From: an uncultured Bacteroides sp.
Lineage (GTDB): Bacteria; Bacteroidota; Bacteroidia; Bacteroidales; Bacteroidaceae
Reading direction: 5' to 3'
DNA: 48,394 nt
Assembly (NCBI GenBank): GCA_900546355.1
Contig: URCM01000009.1
Span: 1-48,394, forward strand
The notes below the pieces were generated by a model that saw only the letters and a program-made list of their open reading frames with translations, was not told the DNA's origin and did no database searches. The translations under genes and the position numbers were made by a program. Of the stretch, positions 1 to 8,904 are shown one piece after another. Numbering within the stretch: position 1 is the first letter of the stretch; each line of letters starts with the position of its first letter.

Positions 1-288
1 ACCCGGAACGGTGAAGTTGCTTCCGTTGAAGTCGATGTGGAATACGGGATATTCCCTCCATTCCGTTTCCAGTTTCTCGATGGCAAGTCCTTTGAACAGC
101 TCTTTCTTGCCTAAGAAATAATTTTTCAAAGTAGATACAAGCAGGCTTTTCCCGAACCTGCGCGGACGGCTGAGGAAATAAATCTTTCCGGTCGTGACCA
201 AGTTATGGATTAATGCGGTCTTGTCTACATACACGTAACCGTCTTCCCTGATTTGTGCGAAACTTTGTATGCCTATCGGATATTTCAT
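1..288 (-). CDS. AAA-ATPase-like protein, N-terminal part (cut by window edge)
   Basis: The first 96 codons of a minus-strand gene run off the left edge. The protein begins [16 protein letters not shown] and continues with a YVDKTALI segment and a [13 protein letters not shown] segment, where RRFGKS is the phosphate-binding loop. This is the start pattern of the large Bacteroidetes AAA-ATPase-like family (PF09820), usually about 500 residues with a C-terminal PD-(D/E)XK nuclease-like domain that would lie outside the window. These proteins occur in many copies per genome and their role is unsettled. A TATATTTG -7 box (314-321, minus strand) lies 26 nt upstream of the ATG. Only the family is claimed. 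Confidence 0.85.
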   Translation of the reverse strand, partial: MKYPIGIQSFAQIREDGYVYVDKTALIHNLVTTGKIYFLSRPRRFGKSLLVSTLKNYFLGKKELFKGLAIEKLETEWREYPVFHIDFNGSNFTVPG

Positions 289-313
289 GGCTTTTCGTTA
301 TAGAAGTTATGCG

Positions 314-344
314 CAAATATAAACAAAAAACGGCAGGATGCCAA
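314..344 (-). promoter_or_regulatory. Bacteroidales-type promoter of the AAA-ATPase-like gene
   Basis: On the minus strand TATATTTG (314-321) matches the TAnnTTTG -7 consensus. TTGG (341-344) lies 19 nt further upstream as a weak -33. It is back to back with the plus-strand promoter at 345-373, so the two divergent genes share a compact promoter region. Confidence 0.45.
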
Positions 345-373
345 TTGTCTGTTCAGAAGATTTTGTATCTTTG
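345..373 (+). promoter_or_regulatory. Bacteroidales-type promoter of the Ig-like lipoprotein gene
   Basis: TTG at 345-347, an 18-nt gap and TATCTTTG at 366-373 match the -33/-7 elements of the Bacteroides primary sigma factor. The inferred start of transcription is close to 380, about 18 nt before the ATG at 398. This supports 398 rather than the earlier in-frame ATG at 338, which lies upstream of the promoter. Confidence 0.6.
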
Positions 374-397
374 TATTCAACGTTAAACTTGACGGCT

Positions 398-1123
398 ATG
401 AGAACCAGAATTTTATGTTTAGTATGGATAGGCATTGCCGCTTTAGTGGGATGTGGAGGCAAAGGAATGCGGAGTGGGTTGTCTTCGGACACTTTTGCGA
501 TTCGATCTGATTCGGTATATTCACGGGAAGAATTGTCGCAGCTTCTTTCTACCCTTTATCAACGACTTTATGCTTTCGAAAATCAGCGTGTATATCAAAA
601 GGTGGAGCGGTATGATACGGCAGGAGGCCGCTTGAATATACATTTAGTTGTAAATTTGCCTAAGCATCAGAAAGAGTTCCGCGAGAGGATACTGGATTCA
701 CCTGCTCTCCGTTTCTTAGGACCGGTTGGGGGTACGCTCTATACAAAAGAAGGCGTAAATGATACATTGGGGATTAGTCTCGTGCCGGAAAAGGATTGTT
801 GTCCGATTTCTGTCGATAAAGTCCGGTTTATCCTTCGCAATGATAGCGAAGACAAGTGCGTGCACTTGGAAAGCGATTATCCAATAGCATACGAGCAGGA
901 CGGAAAGTGGTATGCACTGCCTCAACCGGCACATATCAGCGTAGCCGACCAGCGTCCTGCGCCTTTACAACCGGGTGAGTCAAGAATCTTATATGGCTAT
1001 TTGCATCCCGAACTTTATCCCACTAAGCCCGGTAGGTATCGCTTCTTCAAAAGCGTATGGGTAGAACCCGTCGGAGAATATGGGAAATATATCTTACTTA
1101 TGGCGGAGTTTCGCTTGGAATAA
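398..1123 (+). CDS. Lipoprotein with C-terminal immunoglobulin-like domain
   Basis: This 241-residue protein starts MRTRILCLVWIGIAALVGCGG, a lipoprotein signal peptide with lipobox LVGC, so it is expected to be lipid-anchored in the cell envelope. The middle has no family I recognise. The last 115 residues look like the Ig-like domain common in Bacteroidales lipoproteins (PF20251 type): a strand around VDKVRFILRND, then KWYALP, LQPGESRILYGYL, and a final PGRYRFFKSVWV strand. Its role is unknown, probably a structural or binding protein of the envelope. The start was chosen because it gives the signal peptide and lies just downstream of the promoter. The next gene, lgt, makes the lipid modification this protein needs, but it has its own promoter-like box, so the pairing may be chance. 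Confidence 0.75.
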   Translation: MRTRILCLVWIGIAALVGCGGKGMRSGLSSDTFAIRSDSVYSREELSQLLSTLYQRLYAFENQRVYQKVERYDTAGGRLNIHLVVNLPKHQKEFRERILDSPALRFLGPVGGTLYTKEGVNDTLGISLVPEKDCCPISVDKVRFILRNDSEDKCVHLESDYPIAYEQDGKWYALPQPAHISVADQRPAPLQPGESRILYGYLHPELYPTKPGRYRFFKSVWVEPVGEYGKYILLMAEFRLE

Positions 1124-1217
1124 TCCGATTCATGGGAAAATTTAACAATACTTCTGCCTGCGGAATAACGGCTTTTTTGTTCCTTTGCATCCGGAAACAA
1201 TCAAAACAACGAAAAAC

Positions 1218-2048
1218 ATGAATTTGGCAAGTATTGTATGGGACGTTGATCCCGTCTTGGTGCATATAGGTTCGATAGAACTCCGTTGGTACGGACTGAT
1301 GTGGGGATTGGGATTTATTCTGGCGTACGAAATCATGTCGCGTCTGTTCAAGAAAGAAGGACATCCCGATGCTTGGGTAGACAAGCTCTTTGTATATTGC
1401 ATCGTGAGCAGTGTCGTCGGTGCCCGTTTGGGGCATTGCCTGTTCTACGAATGGGATTATTACGGGGCACATCCCGTGGAAATCCTGAAGATATGGAAGG
1501 GCGGGCTTGCCAGCCATGGAGGCGTATTTCTCCTGATACTGGCGTTGGTATGGTATTCCAAGAAAGTGACGAAGAAAAGCGTATGGTGGCTTTTCGACCG
1601 CATGATACCTGCCGTAGCCGTGGTAGGTATGTGCATCCGTTTCGGCAACCTGATGAACTCGGAAATATTCGGTTATCCTACCACCCTGCCTTGGGGCTTC
1701 GAGTTTGTCCGTTCGCGCGAATGGCAGGAATTGTATAACCAGAATGGAGTGGCTCAGGCTTGTCATCCCACGCAGATTTATGAAATGCTCTATTGCTTGG
1801 TGGCACTCATCGTTTCGTGGGTGATGTATCATAAATATCAGTTGCAGAAATACGTAGGGCTGATAACGGGTGTATCTCTGTTGATATTCTTCGGCTCACG
1901 GTTTGGGCTGGAATTTATGAAAAATCCGCAAGTGGCCGAAGAGGTAGGGATGGCACTGAACATCGGGCAGCTTCTCAGTATTCCGTTGATTCTGTTGGGG
2001 GCTTTCTTGATTGCTACTTGCAAGCGAAGGAAGGAAGATTGGAAGTAA
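1218..2048 (+). CDS. lgt: Prolipoprotein diacylglyceryl transferase
   Basis: Lgt transfers diacylglycerol from phosphatidylglycerol to the lipobox cysteine of prolipoproteins in the inner membrane. The 276-residue product has the expected length and several hydrophobic helices. The Lgt signature is present around residues 141-149 (RFGNLMNSE, with Arg141, Asn144 and Glu149), as is the HGG motif at His100. The start at 1218 (MNLASIVWD) is preferred over the in-frame non-ATG start at 1185 because a TTCCTTTG box at 1180-1187, a variant of the -7 element, lies about 30 nt upstream. The gene appears monocistronic. Confidence 0.95.
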   Translation: MNLASIVWDVDPVLVHIGSIELRWYGLMWGLGFILAYEIMSRLFKKEGHPDAWVDKLFVYCIVSSVVGARLGHCLFYEWDYYGAHPVEILKIWKGGLASHGGVFLLILALVWYSKKVTKKSVWWLFDRMIPAVAVVGMCIRFGNLMNSEIFGYPTTLPWGFEFVRSREWQELYNQNGVAQACHPTQIYEMLYCLVALIVSWVMYHKYQLQKYVGLITGVSLLIFFGSRFGLEFMKNPQVAEEVGMALNIGQLLSIPLILLGAFLIATCKRRKEDWK

Positions 2049-2087
2049 GGTCTGAATATATGCGCCAGATTTGGTGGTTAAAGGATT

Positions 2088-2118
2088 TTTGCTTATTTTT
2101 GAACCGGAAATATATTTG
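2088..2118 (+). promoter_or_regulatory. Strong consensus promoter far upstream of the AAA+ gene
   Basis: TTTG (2088-2091), exactly 19 nt, then TATATTTG (2111-2118) is a full match to the Bacteroides -33/-7 consensus. Transcription from here would begin near 2125 and leave about 225 nt of untranslated leader before the ATG at 2350. Confidence 0.7.
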
Positions 2119-2124
2119 TTATTC

Positions 2125-2349
2125 ATAAACAGCAAAATTTATGCAAGGACACAACATCACTGATTTATCACAGGGCGTTTTTTCGTAGAAGAACGATGGG
2201 ACGTAATACGTTCCGCAGGTGAAAAATTGTGTCGCCTGAAAAAGGCGAGAGGGATTGTTGTGTTCTTTGACATTTTGTAAGTGGCAGGTGTGCCAAGATT
2301 GTTTTTCTTTCATTTTTTCTTATTTATCAATCATTTAAATTTGTTGTTT
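2125..2349 (+). promoter_or_regulatory. Long 5' leader with hairpin and boxA-like motif
   Basis: This stretch between lgt and the AAA+ gene has no convincing ORF. It holds a six-base-pair hairpin (TCGCCT 2232-2237 with AGGCGA 2243-2248, loop GAAAA). Thirteen bases later comes TGTTCTTTGACAT (2261-2273), which resembles the boxA-like sequence ahead of Bacteroidetes rRNA genes and E. coli boxA. The positions are seen directly; an antitermination or attenuation role is inference. Confidence 0.4.
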
Positions 2350-4143
2350 ATGAAATATCATCAGATTCGCGCGAGGCGCGCCGAGGGGAGTGCGGTCTCT
2401 GCTCCCGAATATGCTGTAAATTGTTTGAATGTTGATATTCTGTTCGCAAAAGGACGGACGGATGTACGCGAGTTGTCGGTCCGTCTTTATACTTCCGCTT
2501 ACCGGCTGATGGGTGTCGCTGCCCGGCAGGCATTCTCAGGCAAGGCGATACGTACGTGGCATTTCGAAGTCTCTTCATCCGACGTTTGGACAAGCGGGAC
2601 GTATCGGGCGTTTGTTTATGTCAACGGCGTTCCAAGCTGGAAAGCGGAATTGTTTCTTTACACGGGCGAAGGCATTGATTCGAGTGCCCGTTTGGAAAGC
2701 CTGGAGCCTTCTTCGCCCGAAATGCTCTTTGCCGGGCGGTTGGCTTTCCGGCCGTGGTGGTCTGCTTTGGAAGGCTTTCATCTTGACGAGGATTTCATCG
2801 TCCGTTTCATTGAACAAATCCGACTCTTTACGCAAAATATAGAGACGAAGACATGGGCTTCGCTACCTCCGCTTCAAGTGACGGGCGATGCCGATTGGGC
2901 GGAACGGTTTGCTTCGTTGGTATTGGTTCCTTGTGCCAGGGAGGAATGGGGGAAAGAATGCGTGCTGACCGAGGTGAGCGGGGCGGATGATGATATGCTT
3001 TCCCTTCACTTGTTGGAGCGGGTGTGTTATCTGGTAGGCGCCCATACCACTCCGGATACGGTATTTGTTTTTCACGGAGCCACTCTGACCATGGAATGGC
3101 TGAATGCTGATTACTACCCTTATTTCTCGCTCTTCGAGAATGAAGACACGTGTTTCCGTCTGCCCGAAACGCTTCTTACCGAAAGAAAGACGGAGCCTGA
3201 AGGCTTCTCTCCGGACGAAACGGAAATGCCGGAAGCGGCAGAAGTACAGGACGAGGAAAGGAAACCTGCCTTGCAGCGGTTGGAAGAAATGGTAGGTCTT
3301 TCGCGGGTGAAAGACGAACTGCTCGAGGCTTGCGCGATGGCTTTGTTCACCCGGCGCCGCAAGGAATTAGGGCTGGAAGTTTCGGCAGAGAACCGTAATC
3401 ATTTCTTGTTCTTGGGCAGTCCGGGTACGGGGAAAACCACCGTTGCCCGCCTGATAGGGGAAATCTACCATGAAATGGGGTTGCTCTCACGTGGGCATAC
3501 CGTAGAGACGAACCGCGCGAAACTGATAGGCGAGTTCATCGGTCAGACCGAGCAAAAAACCTGTGCCGCGATAGCTGAGGCCCGTGGCGGGGTGCTTTTC
3601 ATTGACGAGGCTTACACACTTGTTCACGAAGACGATTCGCGCGACTTCGGCAAGGAAGTGATTCATGCTTTGATGACCGTTCTTTCCGAACCGAACCCCG
3701 ACCTGATAGTCATCCTGGCGGGTTATGAAATGCAGATGCAGGCGTTGTTCCGCCTGAATCCGGGGCTGGACAGCCGCTTCCCGCTCCGCCTTCACTTTGA
3801 TGACTTCACATCAGACGAATTGACGGAAATGGCGCGGCACTTGTTGGCGGAGCGTAACTTCGAACTGAGCGAGGCGGCAAACGTCCGCTTGGCGAAGCTG
3901 ATAGAAAAAGCCGTCTTGCACAAGGATGAGCATTTCGGCAACGGCCGCTGGGTACACAATCTGGTAAAGCACGGCATCTTGAAGTGCATGGCAAAACGGG
4001 TGATGGCGTTGTCGCTCTCCACTGAATCCCCCGAATTGTTTTGCCGGATAGAGGAAGCGGATGTCGCCGGAACGGAACCTGCGTTTCTTTATGAAAAAGC
4101 CCCGAAGGCTGCATTGGCGAGGCGTATCGGCTTTATCGCTTGA
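2350..4143 (+). CDS. AAA+ ATPase of CbbX/SpoVK type with a large unassigned N-terminal region
   Basis: This 597-residue protein has a C-terminal AAA+ module of the CbbX/SpoVK/EccA class. The module begins near residue 317 (MVGLSRVKDEL), with Walker A GSPGTGKTT at 356-364, Walker B LFIDEA with Asp419-Glu420, and the LNPGLDSRF segment carrying the likely arginine finger. Such modules form hexamers that remodel proteins. Residues 1-310 are unlike CbbX: the first part reads as a beta-rich, possibly Ig-like region, and the rest is unrecognised and could be the substrate-recognition part. No signal peptide is seen, so it is probably cytoplasmic. The ATG at 2350 is chosen because the earlier in-frame start at 2281 would add an unrelated hydrophobic run lying inside the leader. 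The gene stands alone and its substrate is unknown. Confidence 0.8.
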   Translation: MKYHQIRARRAEGSAVSAPEYAVNCLNVDILFAKGRTDVRELSVRLYTSAYRLMGVAARQAFSGKAIRTWHFEVSSSDVWTSGTYRAFVYVNGVPSWKAELFLYTGEGIDSSARLESLEPSSPEMLFAGRLAFRPWWSALEGFHLDEDFIVRFIEQIRLFTQNIETKTWASLPPLQVTGDADWAERFASLVLVPCAREEWGKECVLTEVSGADDDMLSLHLLERVCYLVGAHTTPDTVFVFHGATLTMEWLNADYYPYFSLFENEDTCFRLPETLLTERKTEPEGFSPDETEMPEAAEVQDEERKPALQRLEEMVGLSRVKDELLEACAMALFTRRRKELGLEVSAENRNHFLFLGSPGTGKTTVARLIGEIYHEMGLLSRGHTVETNRAKLIGEFIGQTEQKTCAAIAEARGGVLFIDEAYTLVHEDDSRDFGKEVIHALMTVLSEPNPDLIVILAGYEMQMQALFRLNPGLDSRFPLRLHFDDFTSDELTEMARHLLAERNFELSEAANVRLAKLIEKAVLHKDEHFGNGRWVHNLVKHGILKCMAKRVMALSLSTESPELFCRIEEADVAGTEPAFLYEKAPKAALARRIGFIA

Positions 4144-4219
4144 CCGGACAGGCTGCTTGCCCCGATGCATGAGGCTGTTCGAAAAGCTTCATATTATCCG
4201 TGTGTACTCCTCCCTAATC

Positions 4220-4278
4220 AGGACTGCAGTTTTGAGGAGTAAAAACTGCAGTCCTATTAGTAGTAGGACTGCAGTCCT
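4220..4278. repeat. Word array A: three palindromic units at 22-23 bp spacing (core ACTGCAGT)
   Basis: Units lie at 4220-4233, 4242-4255 and 4265-4278, with cores ACTGCAGT starting at 4223, 4245 and 4268. The third unit, AGGACTGCAGTCCT, is a perfect 14-bp palindrome. The first two are inverted relative to each other and form a 14-bp stem with an 8-nt loop. Spacers are 8 and 9 nt. Downstream at 4309-4331 is a flank beginning GTCAGGGACG and ending GCAGTTAAATG that closely matches the flank of array B. The rest of the 384-bp gap between the AAA+ gene and the receptor gene contains no supported gene; ATGAGGCTGTTCGAAAAG near 4168-4185 may be a degenerate repeat end. Confidence 0.8.
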
Positions 4279-4527
4279 GGCATATCAGGATTGTGCGAGG
4301 ACTGGGATGTCAGGGACGATGCAGTTAAATGAAAATGCTTTTGCTTGCATAAGCATTTATCGGAATAGCCTTCTTCTTGTCAATCTTGTTTCATTTCCTG
4401 TCAAAAATGTTACATGGAAACATATTTGCTTGAAGATGAAACATTTCTTTTATACCGCTTTTGTATTGCTTGCTACATTTGCTGCACAAAAATCATTTAT
4501 TGTTTGTGCTATTAAAATTGTAATACC

Positions 4528-6873
4528 ATGAAAGCAGGTAAGAAAAAGTTTTCATTTCATCGGATGAATGCGGCAGTTTTGCTGCTTGCTTTAGCTTGTG
4601 CAAATGCCCATGCCCAGGAAGATAATTCTTCTAAAGGTGAATCTTCGAAAGAAGAAGGGAATCGGAACGTCATGCTGAATGCGGCAAGTGCCAACGGTCC
4701 TCGTGAGATTCAAATCGGACTTCCGTCGGCGGATGTCAATGTGTTAGAAAATGGTATCCCCGTAACGTATGCTACGAATCCGCATAGTGTGAATTCATTG
4801 TGGCGTGCTGATGCCAGTTTAAGCCATGTCGGCTTGTTGAAGATTTCAGAAACGGCGATTACAACCGGCAATATCGGTTATGCGGTCAATTCTTTCACCC
4901 AATTGGGGCAGAAAGGATTTCACGGAACATTGAATTATAAGGCAAACCATTTCGGCATGCACGAGATTTCGTTGAACCTGAACGGGGAGATAGCCAAAGA
5001 CTGGTTTTACAGTGGAAGTATCTACCAGGACTTTGACCCGGGAACATTTAAAATTAAGTCTACTCCGTTTCAAGACCGTACGCAGATATACAAATTCGCT
5101 CTGACAAAACGTTATCATGATAACCGGGGCGAGTTTACGGCTATGTATCATTATAGCAATAGCCATCCGGTATATAATTATGCCACACAATCGGCTCCTT
5201 TTATTTATGTAGGCGATGGAAGCGTAAAGGAATTCGGCAAGTTTGCATTGGGTACGACTTCTTATTTGCCTGTTGACAATGAAATGATGTATCGGGATAT
5301 GCGGACTGGACAAGTGCATAAGACCAATCTGTATGATGCCACTCAGAATAAGGGAAGCGAGTTTGTCCTGATGAACGACTATAAATGGGATAACGGGCTG
5401 CAATGGAAAACGATTGTGAAATATGACCATGCTACCGGCTCACTGGTTTATCAGACCCCGATGTCGCTTGACCAAAACGAGGCTGGCATCAACTATCTGT
5501 ATGAAGCCGAAGACGGAAGCATGAAGGCGTATGATGGCGAGTATGTACAGAGCCGTATGTCATGCCTGAACCGTGGCTTTATTGACGAGTTCATGTTTAC
5601 CACCGAGCTTTCGCGCAAGGTGAACAATGGTACGTGGCGTTTGGGTGTGAATGAATGGTATTATGATGTGGATTACACTTCGAATACGACGATGTATGAC
5701 CAGTCGGTGCCAATGGATGGAAGCTATCCGGTACGTCTGTTCAATGCCGATTATGCTACTTATGCCGACCGTTCATATAGCGGAAATGGCTATTACTATG
5801 ATTTCAACAAGAACGCTTCAGAATATTATAAAGGACACGAAAACAAACTTGCTATATATTTCACCCACGATTGGGACATAACAGATAACCTTAATTTGTA
5901 TTACGGGGCACGTCTGGAATATCAGGCGTTGCGTGGTGAAAACCTGGCGGTAAAAGATGCCAACGGTGACTTTGTCGGCCGTTTTGCCAATTATTATATA
6001 GGCGCGACAAGTCCGAGCGGTGTGAAGATTGCTCCTACGCCTATCTCGTATGATTGGTTTAACTATGCATTGAGTGCCGCAGCTACATACAAATTGACCA
6101 AACAATTTGGTTTTACCGGAGACTTTACTTATATCACCCAGCATCCGCGTATCGAAAACTTCGCTCCGGCTACAACGCCGAATACCGATAAGATTTCGGT
6201 ACCGTTGGGACGGGTAGGTATCTATTATAACAATGACTGGTTGAGCCTGACTTCTTTGTTCTCTTATATTTCGAAAACCAACAACAACTCTACGCTGAAC
6301 CTGCAGCATGCCGTAAACGGTGTGAACCAGATTATGGCGGCTCCGTTGACTTACGATATCAAGACTTTGGGATGGACTACCGATGTGGTTGCTACGCCGT
6401 TCAAAGGTTTCGACCTTCACTTCCTGTTCACTTACCAGAAACCGACTTATAAGAAATACGAGACTTCGGTTACTTTCCCCGACGGTTATGTGGGAAGCAT
6501 CAATGCAACAGGTAATATCGTAGCCGAGATTCCTCAGGTCATTGTGGAGATCGACCCAAGCTATATGATTACGAAAGACCTGAAAATCTGGACCAGTTTC
6601 CGTTATTTCAGCAAGACGTATGCCAATATCAACGATGCTTATTACTTTAACGGACGTTGGGAAACTTTCGGCGGACTGAACTGGCAGGTAAACAAGAAAT
6701 TGTCTTTGGGCTGTACGGTAGTTAATTTCCTGAACCAGACCGGAGCGAAAGGAAGCATTGCCGGTGCCGAACTGATTGAGAAAGAAGATGCCGGACAATA
6801 TGCGGGTCATGTAATGGCTGGAAGCTATATTCGTCCGTTTACCGTAGAATTTTCTGCGCAATTGAAATTTTAA
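4528..6873 (+). CDS. TonB-dependent outer-membrane receptor, short-plug type, no SusD partner
   Basis: This 781-residue protein has a signal peptide ending ANAHAQ near residue 30. About 20 low-complexity polar residues follow, then a short plug-like region (about 50-140) and a long run of alternating aromatic/polar strands typical of a 22-strand beta barrel, ending in EFSAQLKF with the terminal Phe expected of outer-membrane barrels. It lacks the N-terminal carboxypeptidase-regulatory-like domain seen in SusC proteins, is shorter than SusC (about 1000), and no SusD lipoprotein gene lies nearby. By context it should import the oligosaccharide handled by the following GH32 and GH36 genes, with 31 nt to the GH32 gene. 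TACATTTG at 4474-4481 could be its -7 box, but no good -33 is visible, in keeping with regulator-dependent transcription. The ligand is inferred only from neighbours. Confidence 0.8.
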   Translation: MKAGKKKFSFHRMNAAVLLLALACANAHAQEDNSSKGESSKEEGNRNVMLNAASANGPREIQIGLPSADVNVLENGIPVTYATNPHSVNSLWRADASLSHVGLLKISETAITTGNIGYAVNSFTQLGQKGFHGTLNYKANHFGMHEISLNLNGEIAKDWFYSGSIYQDFDPGTFKIKSTPFQDRTQIYKFALTKRYHDNRGEFTAMYHYSNSHPVYNYATQSAPFIYVGDGSVKEFGKFALGTTSYLPVDNEMMYRDMRTGQVHKTNLYDATQNKGSEFVLMNDYKWDNGLQWKTIVKYDHATGSLVYQTPMSLDQNEAGINYLYEAEDGSMKAYDGEYVQSRMSCLNRGFIDEFMFTTELSRKVNNGTWRLGVNEWYYDVDYTSNTTMYDQSVPMDGSYPVRLFNADYATYADRSYSGNGYYYDFNKNASEYYKGHENKLAIYFTHDWDITDNLNLYYGARLEYQALRGENLAVKDANGDFVGRFANYYIGATSPSGVKIAPTPISYDWFNYALSAAATYKLTKQFGFTGDFTYITQHPRIENFAPATTPNTDKISVPLGRVGIYYNNDWLSLTSLFSYISKTNNNSTLNLQHAVNGVNQIMAAPLTYDIKTLGWTTDVVATPFKGFDLHFLFTYQKPTYKKYETSVTFPDGYVGSINATGNIVAEIPQVIVEIDPSYMITKDLKIWTSFRYFSKTYANINDAYYFNGRWETFGGLNWQVNKKLSLGCTVVNFLNQTGAKGSIAGAELIEKEDAGQYAGHVMAGSYIRPFTVEFSAQLKF

Positions 6874-6904
6874 TACTATATTTACAACGAAAAATAGATA
6901 CACC

Positions 6905-8770
6905 ATGAAAACGAATCTGATTCATCTCGCAATGGGAACAATGCTGGCATGCGGCATGGTTGCTTGTCAGTCCCCAAAAGGTTTTACGATTGAGCACCAA
7001 GGAGATACCTTGACTGTGGTACACGTTTCTGCTCCTGGCAAATATCTCTTGTTACCTATTCAAGAGTCAAGTAACGAAGGCAAAGTCAAATTGGAGACCG
7101 GAAGTCCTGCCGATATGGCAATGGATGTCCGTCTTGCCGTTGATAGCATTGAGTATTATGTTCCTTTCGAGATTCCGCAAGGTGGGGATGCAACTGTTTC
7201 AATTCGTAAGGTGGCTGCCGATGCTGTATGTTGGGAGCATATCCAATTGACAGATACGTTCGATACAAGCAATACTGATTATTACCGTCCTGTTTATCAC
7301 CATACTCCGCTTTACGGTTGGATGAACGACCCGAATGGAATGGTATATAAAGACGGTGAATATCATTTATATTTCCAATACAATCCATACGGCTCGAAGT
7401 GGGGAAATATGCACTGGGGGCATTCGGTCAGCACCGACCTTATCCATTGGAACCATTTGAAACCGGCTATTGCCCGCGATACACTGGGACATATCTTTTC
7501 CGGTAGTACTGTGGTTGATAAAAACAATACGGCTGGTTATGGTGACAATGCCTTGATTGCTCTTTACACATCGGCAAGTGACGAACATGGGCAGATACAA
7601 TGCATGGCATACAGTACCGACGACGGACGTACCTACACGAAATATGAGAAGAATCCGGTGCTGGTTCCGTTTGACGGCTTAAAGGATTTCCGCGACCCGA
7701 AAGTCTTTTGGTATGAACCCGACAAGAAGTGGGTAATGATTGTTTCTGCCGATAAGGAAATGCGTTTTTATGCTACACAGAATTTGAAGGACTGGGAATA
7801 TATGAGTGCTTTCGGCAAAGGTTACGGTGCTCAGCCCAACCAGTTCGAATGTCCCGATTTCATCCAGTTGCCGGTAGACGGGAACAAAAACAAGATGAAA
7901 TGGGTGATGCTGGTCAATATCAATCCGGGATGTATGTTCGGCGGAAGCGCAACGGAATATTTTGTAGGAGATTTCGACGGGAAAGAATTTACATGTGATA
8001 CGAAACCCGAAGTCGTGAAGTGGTTGGATTATGGAAAAGACCATTATGCGGCGGTCTGCATTTCGAATACGGGCGAACGTATCATCTCTATTCCTTGGAT
8101 GAGCAACTGGCAATACGCCAATGTGACCCCAATCCGCCAATATCGGGGTGCCAACGGATTGCCTCGTGAATTGTCTTTGTACACCAAGGACGGTCAGATT
8201 TATGTAGCTGCCGACGTGGTGAAGGAAGTGGAAGCGTTGCGCAAAGATACCCGTTCGTTCGACCCGATTACGGTGAAAGACGAATATAAGATTGATGAGA
8301 TTGTTCCGCAGACAGACGGTGCATACGAATTGGAAATGGATATAACTCCGAACATATCAGGTGTAGCAGGTTTCGACCTGATGAATGCCAAAGGTGAAGT
8401 CGCAAAGATTTACCTGGATATGAAGTCGGGTAAGTTGGTAATGGACCGTACGGCAAGTGGGCTGGTCGCTTTCGGGGAGAAATCGGAACCGCATGCTAAA
8501 GAAACAGACGACCACCGTAAAACGATGTCTGTCAATTATCAAAATGATTTTGCGTTGGGAACATGGGCACCACTTTCTTTGTGCGAAGGCAAGACTTACC
8601 ACCTGAATGTATTTGTGGACAAATGTTCGGTAGAAATTTTTGTGGATGGCGGACGCATTGCAATGACAAATCTGGTGTTCCCTACCGAACCGTATAATAT
8701 GCTTCGTTTTTATACCGAGAGTGGCGAGGCGCAAGTTTCAAATTTGAAAATATATAAATTAGGATTGTAA
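6905..8770 (+). CDS. GH32 glycoside hydrolase (fructanase/invertase family), lipoprotein
   Basis: GH32 enzymes cleave beta-fructofuranosyl bonds in sucrose, raffinose, inulin or levan. The 621-residue product starts with a lipoprotein signal (lipobox near MVACQ), then a domain of about 100 residues that often precedes GH32 in Bacteroidales (DUF4980 type). The catalytic five-blade propeller follows. All three signature motifs are intact: WMNDPNG with nucleophile Asp142, FRDP with Asp264, and QFECPD with acid/base Glu315. The C-terminal 130 residues form the usual beta sandwich. It lies between the TonB receptor and a GH36 gene, so removal of fructose from raffinose-type sugars or sucrose is the likely job. 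Exo or endo action and linkage preference cannot be told from sequence alone. Confidence 0.93.
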   Translation: MKTNLIHLAMGTMLACGMVACQSPKGFTIEHQGDTLTVVHVSAPGKYLLLPIQESSNEGKVKLETGSPADMAMDVRLAVDSIEYYVPFEIPQGGDATVSIRKVAADAVCWEHIQLTDTFDTSNTDYYRPVYHHTPLYGWMNDPNGMVYKDGEYHLYFQYNPYGSKWGNMHWGHSVSTDLIHWNHLKPAIARDTLGHIFSGSTVVDKNNTAGYGDNALIALYTSASDEHGQIQCMAYSTDDGRTYTKYEKNPVLVPFDGLKDFRDPKVFWYEPDKKWVMIVSADKEMRFYATQNLKDWEYMSAFGKGYGAQPNQFECPDFIQLPVDGNKNKMKWVMLVNINPGCMFGGSATEYFVGDFDGKEFTCDTKPEVVKWLDYGKDHYAAVCISNTGERIISIPWMSNWQYANVTPIRQYRGANGLPRELSLYTKDGQIYVAADVVKEVEALRKDTRSFDPITVKDEYKIDEIVPQTDGAYELEMDITPNISGVAGFDLMNAKGEVAKIYLDMKSGKLVMDRTASGLVAFGEKSEPHAKETDDHRKTMSVNYQNDFALGTWAPLSLCEGKTYHLNVFVDKCSVEIFVDGGRIAMTNLVFPTEPYNMLRFYTESGEAQVSNLKIYKLGL

Positions 8771-8799
8771 TCTGTTTCCATATTATTACAATTGATAGT

Positions 8800-8870
8800 A
8801 ACGACGCAGAGGCGTGGAGGGAATAGCCGAAATATCAGACTGTATAAGAACTCTGCGTTTTTGCGTCGTT
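8800..8870. repeat. Imperfect intergenic inverted repeat
   Basis: AACGACGCA (8800-8808) pairs with TGCGTCGTT (8862-8870), and the overlapping CGCAGAG (8805-8811) pairs with CTCTGCG (8851-8857). It sits between two genes of the sugar locus and could attenuate transcription or stabilise the upstream mRNA end. Confidence 0.55.
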
Positions 8871-8904
8871 GCTTTTCATGTTATTTTTTAATGAATTAAA
8901 TCGA

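Noticed and set aside
1098..1832. A 244-residue minus-strand ORF opposite lgt
   Set aside because: Shadow of lgt: no family features, no start signals, composition of an antisense frame.
2119..2313. A 64-residue minus-strand ORF in the leader before the AAA+ gene
   Set aside because: It overlaps the promoter and hairpin, has no ribosome binding site, and resembles no protein I know.
4061..4531. A 156-residue plus-strand ORF after the AAA+ gene
   Set aside because: It begins inside the AAA+ gene in another frame, runs through the word array, and looks random in composition.
5818..6906. A 362-residue minus-strand ORF opposite the TonB receptor
   Set aside because: Antisense shadow of a confident barrel gene; no promoter, and residue pattern follows the codon positions of the plus strand.
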